This document shows, piece by piece, positions 51,468-61,267 of a DNA stretch of 61,317 bases (its first letter is position 1; the number at the start of each line of letters is the position of its first letter). The DNA is taken from positions 1 to 61,317 of the forward strand of contig CAYNTS010000004.1 of NCBI GenBank assembly GCA_964400495.1. Reading direction: 5' to 3'. The notes beneath the pieces were generated by a model. The model was not told where the DNA came from, made no database searches, and saw nothing but the letters and a program-made list of their open reading frames with translations. The translations under genes and the position numbers were made by a program. The DNA is from CAYNTS01 sp964400495. GTDB lineage: Bacteria; Fidelibacterota; Marinisomatia; SCGC-AAA003-L08; D37C17.

Positions 51468-53230
51468 AACTTTTTAGAATTTTGATAATGTTTACCATTG
51501 CTATAATTGTGGTGTTTGCGCAATCTAAAAAAGAGAGTAGCAGAAAAAACTCTAATAAAATTGAATTCAGTAATAATCAAGATACAGAAGCATATTTAGA
51601 AATGTTTGAAGAATCATTCAAAAAGTTAAGTGCTGCGTATGTTGATTCAGTTAATGAATCAGAAATCATCAAAGAGGGTATTAAAGGGTTGATGAAAAAA
51701 CTAGATCCTTATACTCGATTTGTGAGTGGAAGTAGTAAAGACCGATTGGATATGCTAAGGACAGGCAAATATGGTGGAGTTGGAATTCAAATTGGACTAA
51801 GACGTGATACCTTAACTGTTTTAGCCCCAATGGAAGATAGCCCAGCTTATTCTGAAGGGATTCATGCTGGAGATCAAATCCTCTCTATTGATTCAACTTT
51901 GACAGAAAAAATGAAATTAAAAGAAGCATCATCGTTAATTAAAGGCGAGTTAGGGTCAGTTGTAACATTACATGTTTTTAGACCATCTACATTTGAAAGA
52001 ATGAGTTTTGAGTTAACACGTTCAAATATTACTGTCAAACATATTCCATATTGGGGGGTAGATGAAAATGGAATTGGATATATTCGTATTACAAAGTTTT
52101 CAAAAAATACTGCCAAAGATTTTAATAAAGCATTAAATGAATTAAAACGACTTGAAATGAAAGGATTGGTTATTGACCTACGTGGGAATTCTGGTGGACT
52201 ATTGAGTAATGCAATAAGCATCCTAGATAATTTAACTGATAGGGGTAGCCCTCTTTTATCAACTCGCGGCAAAATTGATAGGTCAAACAAATCGTATAAT
52301 TCTCGTAGAAGAATGTCAGTTTCACCTGATTTACCAATTGCAGTACTTATTAATAAAAGTTCTGCATCTGCCAGTGAAATTGTTGCAGGTGTTTTGCAGG
52401 ATCTTGATAGGGCTGTAATTGTTGGTCAAAAATCATTTGGTAAAGGGCTTGTGCAAAGCATGTTCAACTTAAATGATACTACAACACTCAAAATTACAAC
52501 TGCAAAATATTACACTCCATCAGGTAGGTTGATTCAAAAAGAAGATTATTTAGATAATGGTTTCTTAACAGATGGTTTAGACAAACATGACTCGCTTTTT
52601 GTCACCCGTGGAGGAAGAACTGTAAAAGGTGGTGGGGGGATAACTCCTGATTTTACAACAGAACCCAATAAATTTCCACCATATATTCAAGGGTTATGGA
52701 AAGATGGTGTATTTTTAACATTTGCTGCAACGTATGCACCCACCAATAATATTCAAGCACCTGTTGCAATAACCGAAAAGATTTTAAGAGACTTTAAGAA
52801 ATTCCTGAAGGATTATGAAATAGACTATAAATTGCCTGGAGAGAAAGCCTTAGTTTCAATGAAAAAACAAATGGGCAAGGATGAAGAATTAAAAGAAAAG
52901 AAAAAAAATCCTTTAGAATATTTACTTTTTTGGAATAAACCCAAATCTAAATTAGAAAAATTAACAAAACGACTCGATACATTTTTTACAAAAGAACGTG
53001 CAAATCAATATGATTTACCAGAAAATAGAAAATGGATAATCAATGGGCTAGAGCGTGAGTTTTCTCGAGTAGTTTCGGGAGAACAAGAGCGTATTAAAGT
53101 GAGTTTGAATATTGATTCAGAATATTCGAAAGCAGTCGAAATATTAACAGATTTGAATCAATATTATGATGTGTTTGAACCAGAAGTTGAATCAACAAAT
53201 TCTGCCGAAGAAGAGAACTCCTCTGAATAA
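51464..53230 (+). CDS. S41 family C-terminal processing protease (CtpA/Prc type)
   Basis: A 588-residue exported protease: signal peptide (LFRILIMFTIAIIVVFAQ), GIKGLMKKLDPYTRF, PDZ domain from about residue 95 (GGVGIQIG, SPAYSEGIHAGDQILSID), then the S41 core GYIRITKFSKNTAKDF, LVIDLRGNSGGLL and the catalytic dyad Ser in SASASEIVAGVLQ with Lys in GQKSFGKGLVQ. The C-terminal extension of about 170 residues (KDEELKEKKKNPLEYLLFW) is charged and of unknown role. Acts on periplasmic proteins or wall enzymes. Confidence 0.93.
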   Translation: MKLFRILIMFTIAIIVVFAQSKKESSRKNSNKIEFSNNQDTEAYLEMFEESFKKLSAAYVDSVNESEIIKEGIKGLMKKLDPYTRFVSGSSKDRLDMLRTGKYGGVGIQIGLRRDTLTVLAPMEDSPAYSEGIHAGDQILSIDSTLTEKMKLKEASSLIKGELGSVVTLHVFRPSTFERMSFELTRSNITVKHIPYWGVDENGIGYIRITKFSKNTAKDFNKALNELKRLEMKGLVIDLRGNSGGLLSNAISILDNLTDRGSPLLSTRGKIDRSNKSYNSRRRMSVSPDLPIAVLINKSSASASEIVAGVLQDLDRAVIVGQKSFGKGLVQSMFNLNDTTTLKITTAKYYTPSGRLIQKEDYLDNGFLTDGLDKHDSLFVTRGGRTVKGGGGITPDFTTEPNKFPPYIQGLWKDGVFLTFAATYAPTNNIQAPVAITEKILRDFKKFLKDYEIDYKLPGEKALVSMKKQMGKDEELKEKKKNPLEYLLFWNKPKSKLEKLTKRLDTFFTKERANQYDLPENRKWIINGLEREFSRVVSGEQERIKVSLNIDSEYSKAVEILTDLNQYYDVFEPEVESTNSAEEENSSE

Positions 53231-53531
53231 AGTTTTAGATTTTGGCATGTTTCACCTATGTGGAGTTTATTGACTGTGTCGATTATGAATTGACATAGTC
53301 ATTACAATCCAAAAGAAAGTCCGAAGACTGTATTGACAAAATAGCTGAAATTATTTGCCACTGGAGAGAAACTAATTTGTATCAATTGGGAACTCGTAAT
53401 AATTACTCACAAATTACAATAGTGTAAACAAGATCAGTACAAGTGTTACACCCCTCCTGAATAAATTCTATGTTTACAATAAAATAATTCTTTAAATTTC
53501 TTGGCTATATTCATGCATTATTTTGAATATT
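53231..53531. other. Gene-free stretch before tRNA-Val
   Basis: No coding region is supported in these 301 bases. An imperfect hairpin GACTGTGTC (53272-53280) / GACATAGTC (53292-53300) may end the protease transcript, though no T run follows. The end (TAAATTTCTTGGCTATAT at 53493-53510) is almost the same as a string before cdsA and may be part of the tRNA promoter. No T-box leader for thrS is present. Confidence 0.5.
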
Positions 53532-53605
<74 letters not shown>

Positions 53606-53608
53606 CTT

Positions 53609-55564
53609 ATGGAACAAATTCATGTTACATTGCCGGATAATTCAGTTAAATGTGTGGACATTGGAACAACATGTGGTGATATTGCCTTATCAATTGGCGA
53701 GGGGTTGTTGCGTGCTTCAGTTGCTGGTAAAGTCGATGGGAATCTAGTTGATTTAAGAGCACCAATTACACAAGATTCAAATATCGAACTAATTACCAAT
53801 AAAAGTGAAGAAGCACATGATATTTTACTTCATAGTACTGCTCATTTGTTAGCACAAGCGATAAAGGAATTATTTCCAGAAGCAAAAATTGCAATTGGTC
53901 CATCTATTGAAGAACGGTTTTATTATGATATTGATGTTGAAGATAGTATTAATGAAGATGTCCTTGCTAAGCTAGAGCAGAAAATGAAGGAACTTGCTAA
54001 AGCTAGTTTTCCTATTGAGCGTGTTGAATTAGATCATAATTCTGCCTTATCTATATTTGAAGAAATGAATGAGTCATATAAAGTAGAAATTATTTCAGAT
54101 ATTGATGATAATGAAACATTATCTGCCTATAAACAAGGTGATTTTATCGATTTATGCAGGGGACCTCATTTACCCTCAACCAATAAAATGAAATATTTTA
54201 AATTGCTGGGAAGTGCGGGTGCTTATTGGCGAGGTGATGAAACCAATAAAATGCTCCAACGAATTTATGGTACAGCATGGTTTTCAAAAGATGATTTAAA
54301 AGATTATTTATTTCGTGTAGAAGAAGCTAAAAAACGAGATCATCGAAAATTAGGTAAAGAACTTAGTATATTTGCATTCGACGATGAAGTAGGTCCCGGA
54401 CTTCCATTGTGGCTGCCTAATGGTGCAGTAATGGTTGAAGAATTAGAGAGCTTAGCAAAAACAACTGAAGAGGAAGCTGGTTATTTTCGTGTTCGAACTC
54501 CTCACATAACGAAGGGGACTCTGTATGAACGATCCGGGCATTTAGATCATTACAAGGATAGCATGTACCCAGCAATGGATGTGGATGGCACAGAATATTA
54601 TGTAAAACCCATGAATTGTCCACACCATCATAAAATATTTGATGCTGAACCTAAGAGTTATCGTGACTTACCATATCGATTGGCAGAATATGGAACATGT
54701 TACCGATATGAAAAGTCGGGGCAATTATTCGGCTTAATGCGTGTACGGAGCATGCAAATGAACGATGCTCATATATATTGCACAAATGCGCAATTTAAAG
54801 ATGAATTTCTTGATGTGTGTAAAATGTACTTGAAATATTTTGAAATATTTGGAATTGAAAAGTATCAAATGAGACTTAGTTTGCATAACCCCGCTGATTT
54901 AAGGGGTAAGTATGTAGATGAGCCAGAACTTTGGTTGCAAACGGAGCAAGCTGTTCGTGAAACATTAATTGAAGGTGATATTAATTTTGTTGAGATTCCA
55001 GGTGAGGCAGCATTTTATGGTCCTAAAATTGATGTACAAGTTTGGAGTGCAATTGGAAGGGAATTTACCTTGGCTACTAATCAAGTTGATTTCGCAATTC
55101 CATCTAAATTTGATTTGACCTATATAGATGAACATGGAAAAGAAGAAACTCCTTTGTGCATCCATCGTGCACCATTAGGAACGCATGAACGATTCATTGG
55201 TTTTTTGATTGAACATTTTGGAGGAGATTTTCCATTATGGTTATCCCCCGAACAAGTAGTAATTTTACCCGTGTCAGATAAGTACTATAATTATGCATTG
55301 AAAGTACAATCTGAATTGCGTAAGGCAAAAGTTCGTACTCGTATTGATTCACGAAGCGAAAAAATTGGAGCTAAAATACGCGATGCTGAATTGAAGAAGA
55401 TTCCTATTATGTTAATAGTAGGTGAAAGAGAAGAAGCTTCAAATACTGCATCGGTTCGTAGAAGATTTCAAGGTGATTTAGGAAGTATTGAAGTTAACAC
55501 TTTAGTTGCTAATTTAAACGATGAAATTATAAACAGAAAAAGGGGTGACACTCATAGCAAGTAG
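53609..55564 (+). CDS. thrS: Threonyl-tRNA synthetase
   Basis: A 651-residue class II synthetase of normal length: N-terminal TGS domain (residues 1-63), editing domain with LLHSTAHLLAQAIKELFP and the CRGPHLPSTNKMKYFKL block, catalytic core with RSGHLDHYKDSMYP, the zinc residues in MNCPHHHKIF and neighbouring His, EYGTCYRYEKSGQLFGLMRV, NDAHIYC, GEAAFYGPKID and APLGTHERFIGF, and C-terminal anticodon-binding domain (VVILPVSDKYYNYA). No ribosome site is needed to decide the start: the ATG follows the tRNA by 3 bases. It overlaps infC by 11 bases. Confidence 0.97.
   Translation: MEQIHVTLPDNSVKCVDIGTTCGDIALSIGEGLLRASVAGKVDGNLVDLRAPITQDSNIELITNKSEEAHDILLHSTAHLLAQAIKELFPEAKIAIGPSIEERFYYDIDVEDSINEDVLAKLEQKMKELAKASFPIERVELDHNSALSIFEEMNESYKVEIISDIDDNETLSAYKQGDFIDLCRGPHLPSTNKMKYFKLLGSAGAYWRGDETNKMLQRIYGTAWFSKDDLKDYLFRVEEAKKRDHRKLGKELSIFAFDDEVGPGLPLWLPNGAVMVEELESLAKTTEEEAGYFRVRTPHITKGTLYERSGHLDHYKDSMYPAMDVDGTEYYVKPMNCPHHHKIFDAEPKSYRDLPYRLAEYGTCYRYEKSGQLFGLMRVRSMQMNDAHIYCTNAQFKDEFLDVCKMYLKYFEIFGIEKYQMRLSLHNPADLRGKYVDEPELWLQTEQAVRETLIEGDINFVEIPGEAAFYGPKIDVQVWSAIGREFTLATNQVDFAIPSKFDLTYIDEHGKEETPLCIHRAPLGTHERFIGFLIEHFGGDFPLWLSPEQVVILPVSDKYYNYALKVQSELRKAKVRTRIDSRSEKIGAKIRDAELKKIPIMLIVGEREEASNTASVRRRFQGDLGSIEVNTLVANLNDEIINRKRGDTHSK
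55541..55547 (+). promoter_or_regulatory. Ribosome binding site that sets the infC start
   Basis: AGGGGTG (in AAAAAGGGGTGACA) is the only good Shine-Dalgarno here. It lies 6 bases before ATA at 55554 and covers the GTG at 55545, so it argues for ATA as the start. Confidence 0.7.
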
Positions 55565-56078
55565 ACGTAATAATCAAGATGATACTCGGATTAATTCATT
55601 TATTAAATCGCCCGAAGTACGCTTGATTACTGAAAAAGGAGAGCAATTTGGCATAGTCAGTATTTCAAGAGCTCTAAATATGGCTGAAAGTGCTGGTTTA
55701 GACTTGGTTGAAATTGCTGAAAATTCAAAACCTCCTGTATGTAAAATCCTTGATTACGGTAAATACCGTTATGAAAAGGAAAAACAGAAAAAAATTAATA
55801 AGAAGAAACAGCATATTATTCAGGTTAAGGAAATTCGGTTACGACCTAATACCGGAGATCATGACCTAATAACAAAACTTACCAAGGCACAGAAATTTTT
55901 GGCCAATGGTGATAAACTTAAAATTACTGTCATGTTTAGAGGGAGAGAGATGGCAAGGCAACAAGCCGGTCACGAACTCATACGACGTGTAGTAGATATC
56001 TTGGAAGAAGTTGCCAAGGTAGATAAAGCGGCGAACCTAGAGGGTCGCCGAATGTCAGTTATACTCAGCCCTAGATAA
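55554..56078 (+). CDS. infC: Translation initiation factor IF-3, rare AUA start
   Basis: About 174 residues from ATA 55554. The frame could open at GTG 55545, but that GTG is within the Shine-Dalgarno; infC genes are known to use AUU, AUC or AUA starts so that IF-3 limits its own translation. Conserved parts: INSFIKSPEVRLITEKGEQF, ALNMAESAGLDLVEIAENSK, PPVCKILDYGKYRYEKEKQK, KEIRLRPNTGDHDLITKL, FRGREMARQQAG. Followed by rpmI and rplT as in most bacteria. Family certain, start likely. Confidence 0.95.
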   Translation: MASRRNNQDDTRINSFIKSPEVRLITEKGEQFGIVSISRALNMAESAGLDLVEIAENSKPPVCKILDYGKYRYEKEKQKKINKKKQHIIQVKEIRLRPNTGDHDLITKLTKAQKFLANGDKLKITVMFRGREMARQQAGHELIRRVVDILEEVAKVDKAANLEGRRMSVILSPR

Positions 56079-56089
56079 GGAGAATAAGA

Positions 56090-56284
56090 ATGCCTAAGAT
56101 GAAAACAAAAAGAAGCGCAGCAAAGCGTTTTAGAGTAACTGGCTCAGGGAAGATCGCTTATAATAAGTGTGGTAATAGACATCTATCCACTAAAAAAAGT
56201 TCAAAACGGAAAAGGCGTCTCCGTAAGGACACATGTATTTCAAAACACATGTCAAAGCGAACTAAAATAATGATTCAAGCATAG
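56090..56284 (+). CDS. rpmI: 50S ribosomal protein L35
   Basis: A 64-residue basic protein, PKMKTKRSAAKRFRVTGSGK at the start and the SKRTKIMI end, typical L35. AAGGAG precedes the ATG. Second gene of the infC-rpmI-rplT operon, which is commonly controlled by L20 binding. Confidence 0.97.
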   Translation: MPKMKTKRSAAKRFRVTGSGKIAYNKCGNRHLSTKKSSKRKRRLRKDTCISKHMSKRTKIMIQA

Positions 56285-56297
56285 AAAGGAGTGAGTC

Positions 56298-56642
56298 ATG
56301 CCCAGAGCAAACAGTTCAGTACCAAGACATAGACGACATCGAAAATTAATTAAGCAAGCTAAAGGTTACTTTGGTACGCGTAAATCAAATTTTAGAACAG
56401 CAAAAGATGCTGTACAAAAAGGTTTACAATATGCTTATCGAGATCGGCGTCAAAATAAACGAAATTTCCGAAGATTATGGATTATTCGTATCAATGCAGC
56501 AGTACGATTGCATGGAATGACATATTCGCGTTTTATTGCAGCTTTAAAAAGTAAGAATATCGATTTAAATCGAAAAACTCTTGCTCATATGGCTGTGCAT
56601 GATCCGGAAGGATTTGCGAATATTGTAAAATCTGTTAGTTGA
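56298..56642 (+). CDS. rplT: 50S ribosomal protein L20
   Basis: A 114-residue basic protein: PRANSSVPRHRRHRKLIKQA, GYFGTRKSNFRTAKDAV, AYRDRRQNKRNFRRLWI, RINAAVRLHGMTYSRFI. AAAGGAGTGAG precedes the ATG. L20 usually also represses its own operon. Confidence 0.97.
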   Translation: MPRANSSVPRHRRHRKLIKQAKGYFGTRKSNFRTAKDAVQKGLQYAYRDRRQNKRNFRRLWIIRINAAVRLHGMTYSRFIAALKSKNIDLNRKTLAHMAVHDPEGFANIVKSVS

Positions 56643-56651
56643 TAGACATTC

Positions 56652-57671
56652 GTGTCATTGTTTCAACAAATAGATGAAATAAAGGGACAATTTCAGACCG
56701 AGCTGAAATCGCTTGAATCATCTTCAGAAAATTACGAACAGATAAAAAATAAATATCTTGGACGTAAAGGTCTAATTGCAGGTTTATTTTCCCAAATGGG
56801 TAAAGTAAGTGCAGAAGACAGACCAAAGATGGGGCAGGCATTGAATGAGTTAAAGTCTGAATGTACCCAATTGTTAGAAAATGTTGTAGCTGGCTCGGAT
56901 AATTCATCTGAGTCAGTTACAATTGATTTTGACTCAACCTTACCTGGAAATCCCATTAGTCAAGGTAGCGTTCATCCTCTAACATTAGTATTAAATGAAA
57001 TTCAAGATATATTTAAAAAAATTGGTTTTTCAATAGCGTATGGTCCAGAGATTGATACTGATTTCTATAATTTTGAAGCATTAAATATTCCCAAACATCA
57101 CCCTGCTAGAGATATGCAGGACACCTTTTATATTTCTGATGAAGTAATGTTGAGAACACATACATCAGGAAGTCAAATCCACTTCATGAAAGAACATAAT
57201 CCCCCCGTTCGCATTATTGCTCCAGGACGTGTATATAGAAACGAAGATATTAGTGTTAGATCATATTGCTTGTTCCACCAAATAGAAGGGCTATACGTAG
57301 ATAAACATGTCACCTTTGCAGATTTGAAAGGAACCCTTAACTATTTTGCTAAACAGCTATACGGTGAGAATGTCAAAACTCGATTCCGTCCAAGTTTTTT
57401 TCCATTTACCGAACCAAGTGCAGAAATGGATGTGTCTTGTATATTCTGTAATGGAAATGGGTGCAATATCTGTAAATATGCTGGTTGGTTAGAAATTCTA
57501 GGTTGTGGCATGGTTGATCCCGAAGTGTTTAAATCTGTCGATTACGATACAAATGTGTGGAAGGGTTATGCTTTTGGATTGGGAATTGAACGTATAGCAA
57601 TGCTGAAATATGGTGTTAAAGATATTCGCATGTTTTTCGAGGGAGACACTCGTTTTTTGAGGCAATTTTAA
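56652..57671 (+). CDS. pheS: Phenylalanyl-tRNA synthetase, alpha subunit
   Basis: A 339-residue class II synthetase subunit starting at GTG 56652 (TTG at 56658 is a poorer choice; neither has a strong Shine-Dalgarno). N-terminal coiled coil (about residues 1-85; NKYLGRKGLIAGLFSQM), then core motifs: HPLTLVLNEIQDIFKKIGF, GPEIDTDFYNFEALNIPKHH, PARDMQDTFY, RTHTSGSQIHFM, GRVYRNEDISVRSYCLFHQI, FRPSFFPFTEPSAEMDV, LGCGMVDPEVFKSV, AFGLGIERIAMLKYG. FIFCNGNGCNICKYAGW is a Cys-rich insert seen in bacterial forms. TAATG overlap with pheT. Confidence 0.97.
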   Translation: MSLFQQIDEIKGQFQTELKSLESSSENYEQIKNKYLGRKGLIAGLFSQMGKVSAEDRPKMGQALNELKSECTQLLENVVAGSDNSSESVTIDFDSTLPGNPISQGSVHPLTLVLNEIQDIFKKIGFSIAYGPEIDTDFYNFEALNIPKHHPARDMQDTFYISDEVMLRTHTSGSQIHFMKEHNPPVRIIAPGRVYRNEDISVRSYCLFHQIEGLYVDKHVTFADLKGTLNYFAKQLYGENVKTRFRPSFFPFTEPSAEMDVSCIFCNGNGCNICKYAGWLEILGCGMVDPEVFKSVDYDTNVWKGYAFGLGIERIAMLKYGVKDIRMFFEGDTRFLRQF

Positions 57672-60052
57672 TGAAAATATCTTTAAAATGGATTAATGAT
57701 TTTATAAAAACCAAATTATCAACTGATGAACTTGAAGTTGGCTTAACTGACCTTGGTTTGGAATGTACAAAAGAAGAAATTGGTAAAAGTTTTACAAATG
57801 TAGTTTTGGGTAAAGTAGAAACCTGTAAACCACATCCAGATTCTGATCATCTATCAGTATGTGAAGTAAATATTGGTGATGAAGAACTGTCTACAATTGT
57901 TTGTGGTGCACCTAATGTAAAAGCAGATATTTTAGTACCAGTTGCAAAAGTTGGAGCAACTTTAGATAATGGTAGTTTCAAAATAAAAAAAGCAAAACTT
58001 CGGGGTGTTAAATCTCACGGAATGATTTGTTCGGGGAAAGAATTACAGTTAAATTCTGACCATGATGGGATATTAATTATTGATTCTGAAAAAAATATTG
58101 GTTCACCCATTGATGATGTAATTAAAACCGAATCTGATACAATATTTGAAATTGATTTAACTCCAAATCGTGGTGATTGTTTAAGTCACTTAGGAGTTGC
58201 TCGTGAAGTAGGAATCTTAGAAAAACAATCAATTCAAACTCGTTCAGTATCCATTACAGAAAATTCAGAGTCAATTACTAATTTAGTTTCAATAAATATT
58301 GAATCAGATGCTTGCTATAGATATGCTTCACGTGTTGTAAAGAATGTAGAAATAGGACCATCTCCAAATTGGTTAGTAAAACGATTAAATGCAATTGGAC
58401 AAAAAAGTATCAACAATGTTGTAGATGTAGCCAATTATGTTCTCCATGATTCCGGTCACCCAATGCATACATTTGATTTAGATACTCTTGTAGATAAAAC
58501 GATTAATGTTCGATTCGCAGAAGATAAAGAAAAATTCACAACTCTTGATGGTGTTAAGCGAGAACTAAGAGATTACCACTTGTTAATTTGTGATGGGCAA
58601 AAACCTATTGCTCTAGCCGGAATGATGGGTGGAGAGAATAGTGAAGTAACCAAAGAAACAACCAATATATTAATTGAATCTGCTTATTTTGAACCTACTG
58701 TAGTTAGAAAAGGTGCTAAGAAATTAGACCTTTCAACGGAAGCCTCAAAACGGTTTGAGCGAGATACAGATATTGAAAATATTATTCCAGCATTAGACCA
58801 ATTAGCATCATTGATTCAAGAAGTTGCAGGTGGTGAAATTGTTGGAGGTGTAATTGATAATTATCCAAAACAAAAAATAGAGAATTCAATTGCTTTTTCA
58901 TTGGAGAAATGCAACGAATTTCTCGGTACAGATTTAAGTAAATTAGATGTATCTGAAATTTTTAATTCATTAGATATTGCTTACAAAAATACAGAAGATG
59001 AATTTACCTGTAATATTCCGACATTTAGAAATGATTTAGAACGTGAAGTTGACTTATTTGAAGAAGTTGCAAGAGTATTTGGTTATAATAATATTCCTGA
59101 CTCTCTTCAGTTTTCTGGGTCATATTCTGCTTTTGTGCAAGATACTCAAATCTTAGATTGCAAAATTAGAGAATATCTTGCAAATAGAGGGTTTCATGAA
59201 CATTATTCAAATAGTTTGAATAGTGAGTCAGAAGTATCTCATTTCACTGAAATTGCATCGATTCCAATTGCAAATCCATTAAATCGTGAGATGGCATTTA
59301 TGAGAAATTCTTTGTTTCCAGGAATGTTAAAAGCAATTTCATTTAATGAAAAAAGAAATCAAAAAAATATTCAATTGTTTGAAATTGGTGCAATTCACCA
59401 ACAAGATGATAAATCAGAAACAAAAACAAGTGAATCATTTAATTTGGGATTAGTTTGGTTTGGCGAATCTCAAATGCATTGGAAAAAGACAAAAGAAAAT
59501 GTGGAATTTTTCAAAGTAAAAGGAGAATTGGAATCGTTATGTAATTTTTTGAACATTCCTAAAATAAGATTTGTAGAAAACACATCTATGGGATTTAGTT
59601 ACTCAGTAGAAATATTTTCCCGAAAAACATATTTAGGTAGGTTTGGTTTAATCCATGAGAAACAAAATAAAAACTATGATATTAAACGGGATGTTTTTGC
59701 TTGTGAGTTAAATTTGGAGACCTTACGAGATATATCTCAAAATTCAAAATTTATATTTAGAGAACCAGTACCTTTCCCATCAGCTTCACGTGATATTGCT
59801 CTGCTTGTTGATAAAACTATCTCTGTTGAAAAACTACAAAGAACCATTAAAAATGTTGGTGGTGAGTTACTCATTGATTCTACAATTTTTGATCTATATG
59901 AAGGTAACAAAATTAATTCCAATAAGAAAAGCATAGCATTTTCATTAACATTTCAAGCAAAAGATAAAACGTTAAATGATTCAACAATTGATTCTATAAT
60001 GCAAAAAATATTAGATAAACTATCCAAAGAACATCAATCAATCCAACGATAA
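57671..60052 (+). CDS. pheT: Phenylalanyl-tRNA synthetase, beta subunit
   Basis: A 793-residue subunit of normal length. Order: N-terminal KISLKWINDF, tRNA-binding (EMAPII-like) domain about residues 40-150 with HPDSDHLSVCEVNIG and VCGAPNVKADILVPVA, B3/B4 editing region (NNVVDVANYVLHDSGHPMHT, IALAGMMGGENSEVT, STEASKRFERDTD), B5 domain, catalytic-like core (FEEVARVFGYNNIPDS, FMRNSLFPGMLKAI) and C-terminal FDX-ACB domain (REPVPFPSASRDIALLVD). Confidence 0.97.
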   Translation: MKISLKWINDFIKTKLSTDELEVGLTDLGLECTKEEIGKSFTNVVLGKVETCKPHPDSDHLSVCEVNIGDEELSTIVCGAPNVKADILVPVAKVGATLDNGSFKIKKAKLRGVKSHGMICSGKELQLNSDHDGILIIDSEKNIGSPIDDVIKTESDTIFEIDLTPNRGDCLSHLGVAREVGILEKQSIQTRSVSITENSESITNLVSINIESDACYRYASRVVKNVEIGPSPNWLVKRLNAIGQKSINNVVDVANYVLHDSGHPMHTFDLDTLVDKTINVRFAEDKEKFTTLDGVKRELRDYHLLICDGQKPIALAGMMGGENSEVTKETTNILIESAYFEPTVVRKGAKKLDLSTEASKRFERDTDIENIIPALDQLASLIQEVAGGEIVGGVIDNYPKQKIENSIAFSLEKCNEFLGTDLSKLDVSEIFNSLDIAYKNTEDEFTCNIPTFRNDLEREVDLFEEVARVFGYNNIPDSLQFSGSYSAFVQDTQILDCKIREYLANRGFHEHYSNSLNSESEVSHFTEIASIPIANPLNREMAFMRNSLFPGMLKAISFNEKRNQKNIQLFEIGAIHQQDDKSETKTSESFNLGLVWFGESQMHWKKTKENVEFFKVKGELESLCNFLNIPKIRFVENTSMGFSYSVEIFSRKTYLGRFGLIHEKQNKNYDIKRDVFACELNLETLRDISQNSKFIFREPVPFPSASRDIALLVDKTISVEKLQRTIKNVGGELLIDSTIFDLYEGNKINSNKKSIAFSLTFQAKDKTLNDSTIDSIMQKILDKLSKEHQSIQR

Positions 60053-60062
60053 GGGGTATAAA

Positions 60063-60380
60063 ATGACAGATGCAATGAAAGTAGTAAAAGTAAATATTTT
60101 TGGACAAGATTATAATATAAAAACAACAGCTGACCCTAAATATATCGAAGAGGTTGCTGAATACATTGATCAAAGAATGCAGGAAGTCAAAGAAAGTGGT
60201 GTTGATGCAACATCGCAACAATTAAGGATTGCAGTTTTAGCAAGTATGAATATTACCGATGAACTATTCCAACATAAGCAAAATAAAAACATCCTTATTG
60301 ATAAAGTTGAAGCTCGTACTTTAGCAATTTCAGAATTTATTGAAGCAGAAATAAGTAAGATTGAAACAGAGAATAAATAA
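60063..60380 (+). CDS. zapA: Cell division protein ZapA
   Basis: A 105-residue protein: KVVKVNIFGQDYNIKTTADP and YIEEVAEYIDQRMQEVKE, then a long coiled coil (LRIAVLASMNITDELFQHKQ). ZapA binds and bundles FtsZ. Found between pheT and other genes in many bacteria. Starts 10 bases after pheT with AAGGGG upstream and its stop overlaps the start of folD by one base. Confidence 0.92.
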   Translation: MTDAMKVVKVNIFGQDYNIKTTADPKYIEEVAEYIDQRMQEVKESGVDATSQQLRIAVLASMNITDELFQHKQNKNILIDKVEARTLAISEFIEAEISKIETENK

Positions 60381-61267
60381 TGCTAGTGGATGCCGACACA
60401 AAATTATTACGGGGTAAACCTGTTGCTGAAGCAATTAAGGAAAAGTTAGCTAAAACTGTTGAAAATTTAGCAAAGCAAAATATTATTCCGGGACTTGCTG
60501 CAATTTTAGTAGGAGATGACCCAGCTTCTCAGGTTTATGTGCGTAATAAAGGACGTGCATTTGAAAAACTAAACTGCCATAGTAAAACATTTCGTTTAAC
60601 TGAAGATACTTCAGAAACTGAGTTATTAGATTTGATTTCTTCTCTCAATAATGATGAAAAATATCATGGCGTATTAGTTCAATTACCCTTACCTAAGCAT
60701 TTAGATTCCAAAAAAATATTAAACCATGTATCACCATCAAAAGATGTGGATGGATTTCATCCTGTGAATTTAGGCCATTTATTAGAAGGTAGTCCGCAAT
60801 TTATCCCATGTACACCCAATGGGTGTTTAGAAATATTGAAGCACTACGATATCCCAGTTGCACGAAGACATGCCGTAATAGTTGGACGAAGTAATATTGT
60901 TGGTAAACCTATGTTTGCTTTATTGGCTCAAAAATTTGAAATGGGAAATGCAACTGTTACTATTTGCCATACAGGAACTCCAGATATTGCTTATCACACT
61001 AAACAAGCCGATATCATAATTGCAGCAACAGGTATGCCTGAATTAATTACAGGTGATATGATAAAACCTGGTGCAGATATTATTGATGTTGGTATCAATA
61101 GGGTTGATGATGATTCCGAAAAAGGATATCATTTAGTGGGCGATGTTCATCGTGAGAGTGTAATGGATGTTGCAAATTCACTAACTCCTGTTCCAGGTGG
61201 GGTTGGACCTATGACAATTACAATGTTATTGGTTAATACAATTATTTCAGCACAACGGACACTTTGA
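60380..61267 (+). CDS. folD: Bifunctional methylenetetrahydrofolate dehydrogenase / methenyltetrahydrofolate cyclohydrolase
   Basis: A 295-residue enzyme of one-carbon metabolism. Seen: PGLAAILVGDDPASQVYVRN, KGRAFEKLNC, GVLVQLPLPKHLD, SPSKDVDGFHPVNLG, PCTPNGCLEIL, RRHAVIVGRSNIVGKPM (NADP site), ICHTGTPDIA, DIIIAATGMPELITGDMIKP, VGDVHRES, TPVPGGVGPMTITMLLVNT. The active-site Lys lies in the VYVRNK segment. Complete within the window. Confidence 0.97.
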   Translation: MLVDADTKLLRGKPVAEAIKEKLAKTVENLAKQNIIPGLAAILVGDDPASQVYVRNKGRAFEKLNCHSKTFRLTEDTSETELLDLISSLNNDEKYHGVLVQLPLPKHLDSKKILNHVSPSKDVDGFHPVNLGHLLEGSPQFIPCTPNGCLEILKHYDIPVARRHAVIVGRSNIVGKPMFALLAQKFEMGNATVTICHTGTPDIAYHTKQADIIIAATGMPELITGDMIKPGADIIDVGINRVDDDSEKGYHLVGDVHRESVMDVANSLTPVPGGVGPMTITMLLVNTIISAQRTL

